Assembly: GCF_000452705.1 (NCBI RefSeq)
Contig: NZ_CP007014.1
Location: 4,155,501-4,219,500, forward strand
Length of the DNA: 64,000 bases
Source: Pseudomonas syringae CC1557
GTDB taxonomy: Bacteria; Pseudomonadota; Gammaproteobacteria; Pseudomonadales; Pseudomonadaceae
Direction of reading: 5' to 3'
In this document: positions 63,180 to 64,000 of the stretch, in pieces
Layout of the letters: each line of letters starts with the position of its first letter
Position numbering within the stretch: the first letter of the stretch is position 1
The notes under the pieces: generated by a model
The model's input: only the letters and a program-made list of their open reading frames with translations
Databases searched by the model: none
What the model was told of the DNA's origin: nothing
Made by a program: the position numbers and the translations under genes

Positions 63180-64000
<821 letters not shown>

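Overview
The window comes from a fluorescent Pseudomonas, most likely the P. syringae group. The evidence is the gene order (recX-recA-pncC-mutS-fdxA-rsmZ-rpoS-nlpD-pcm-surE-truD-ispF, and rpsB-tsf-pyrH-frr-uppS-cdsA-dxr-rseP-bamA-skp-lpxD-fabZ-lpxA-lpxB-rnhB-dnaE-accA-tilS-pyrG-kdsA-eno-ftsB-ispD), which is the classical Pseudomonas core layout, together with a moderately high G+C content and a Pseudomonas-type REP palindrome. This is identification by recognition; no database search was run.

Layout. 1-2.5 kb: the 5' end of kup, a minimal SrpA-type catalase, and a two-gene RelE-type toxin / NadS-type antitoxin module, the most accessory-looking piece of the window. 2.7-9.7 kb: rimO, a GNAT acetyltransferase, a degenerate S4/pseudouridine-synthase-like protein, a DUF1456 protein, trmO, the divergent fpr/finR pair, dgkA and erdR. 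9.9-12.6 kb: a DTW-domain tRNA-modifying enzyme, a small secreted protein and a LOG-family protein. 12.6-20.9 kb: DNA repair and stress genes (recX, recA with a LexA box, pncC, mutS, fdxA, the small RNA rsmZ, rpoS, nlpD). 21-28 kb: pcm-surE-truD-ispF, formaldehyde detoxification (fghA, adhC, regulator gfnR), then ispD-ftsB. 28-53.4 kb: a long minus-strand run of essential genes for glycolysis, CTP, KDO, fatty acids, lipid A, outer-membrane assembly, isoprenoids, phospholipids and translation. 53.7-64 kb: map, glnD, the lysine/peptidoglycan genes dapC, dapD and dapE, an ArsC-like reductase, csdA-csdE and tcdA.

Functional links. The envelope genes form one logical unit: fabZ/lpxA/lpxD/lpxB start lipid A; bamA and skp insert outer-membrane proteins; rseP controls envelope stress; dxr, ispD and ispF supply isopentenyl diphosphate to uppS for undecaprenyl phosphate; cdsA supplies phospholipids. 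csdA, csdE and tcdA form the CSD system that makes cyclic t6A in tRNA, and trmO and the DTW protein also modify tRNA. rpoS and rsmZ put two global regulators side by side.

I found no convincing undescribed multi-gene system. The best leads are a pseudouridine-synthase relative that has lost both of its signature motifs, the toxin-antitoxin pair, two small unassigned genes, the tandem half-sites upstream of rsmZ, and several hairpins or palindromes placed between essential genes. No tRNA, rRNA, CRISPR array, insertion sequence or prophage gene was seen.
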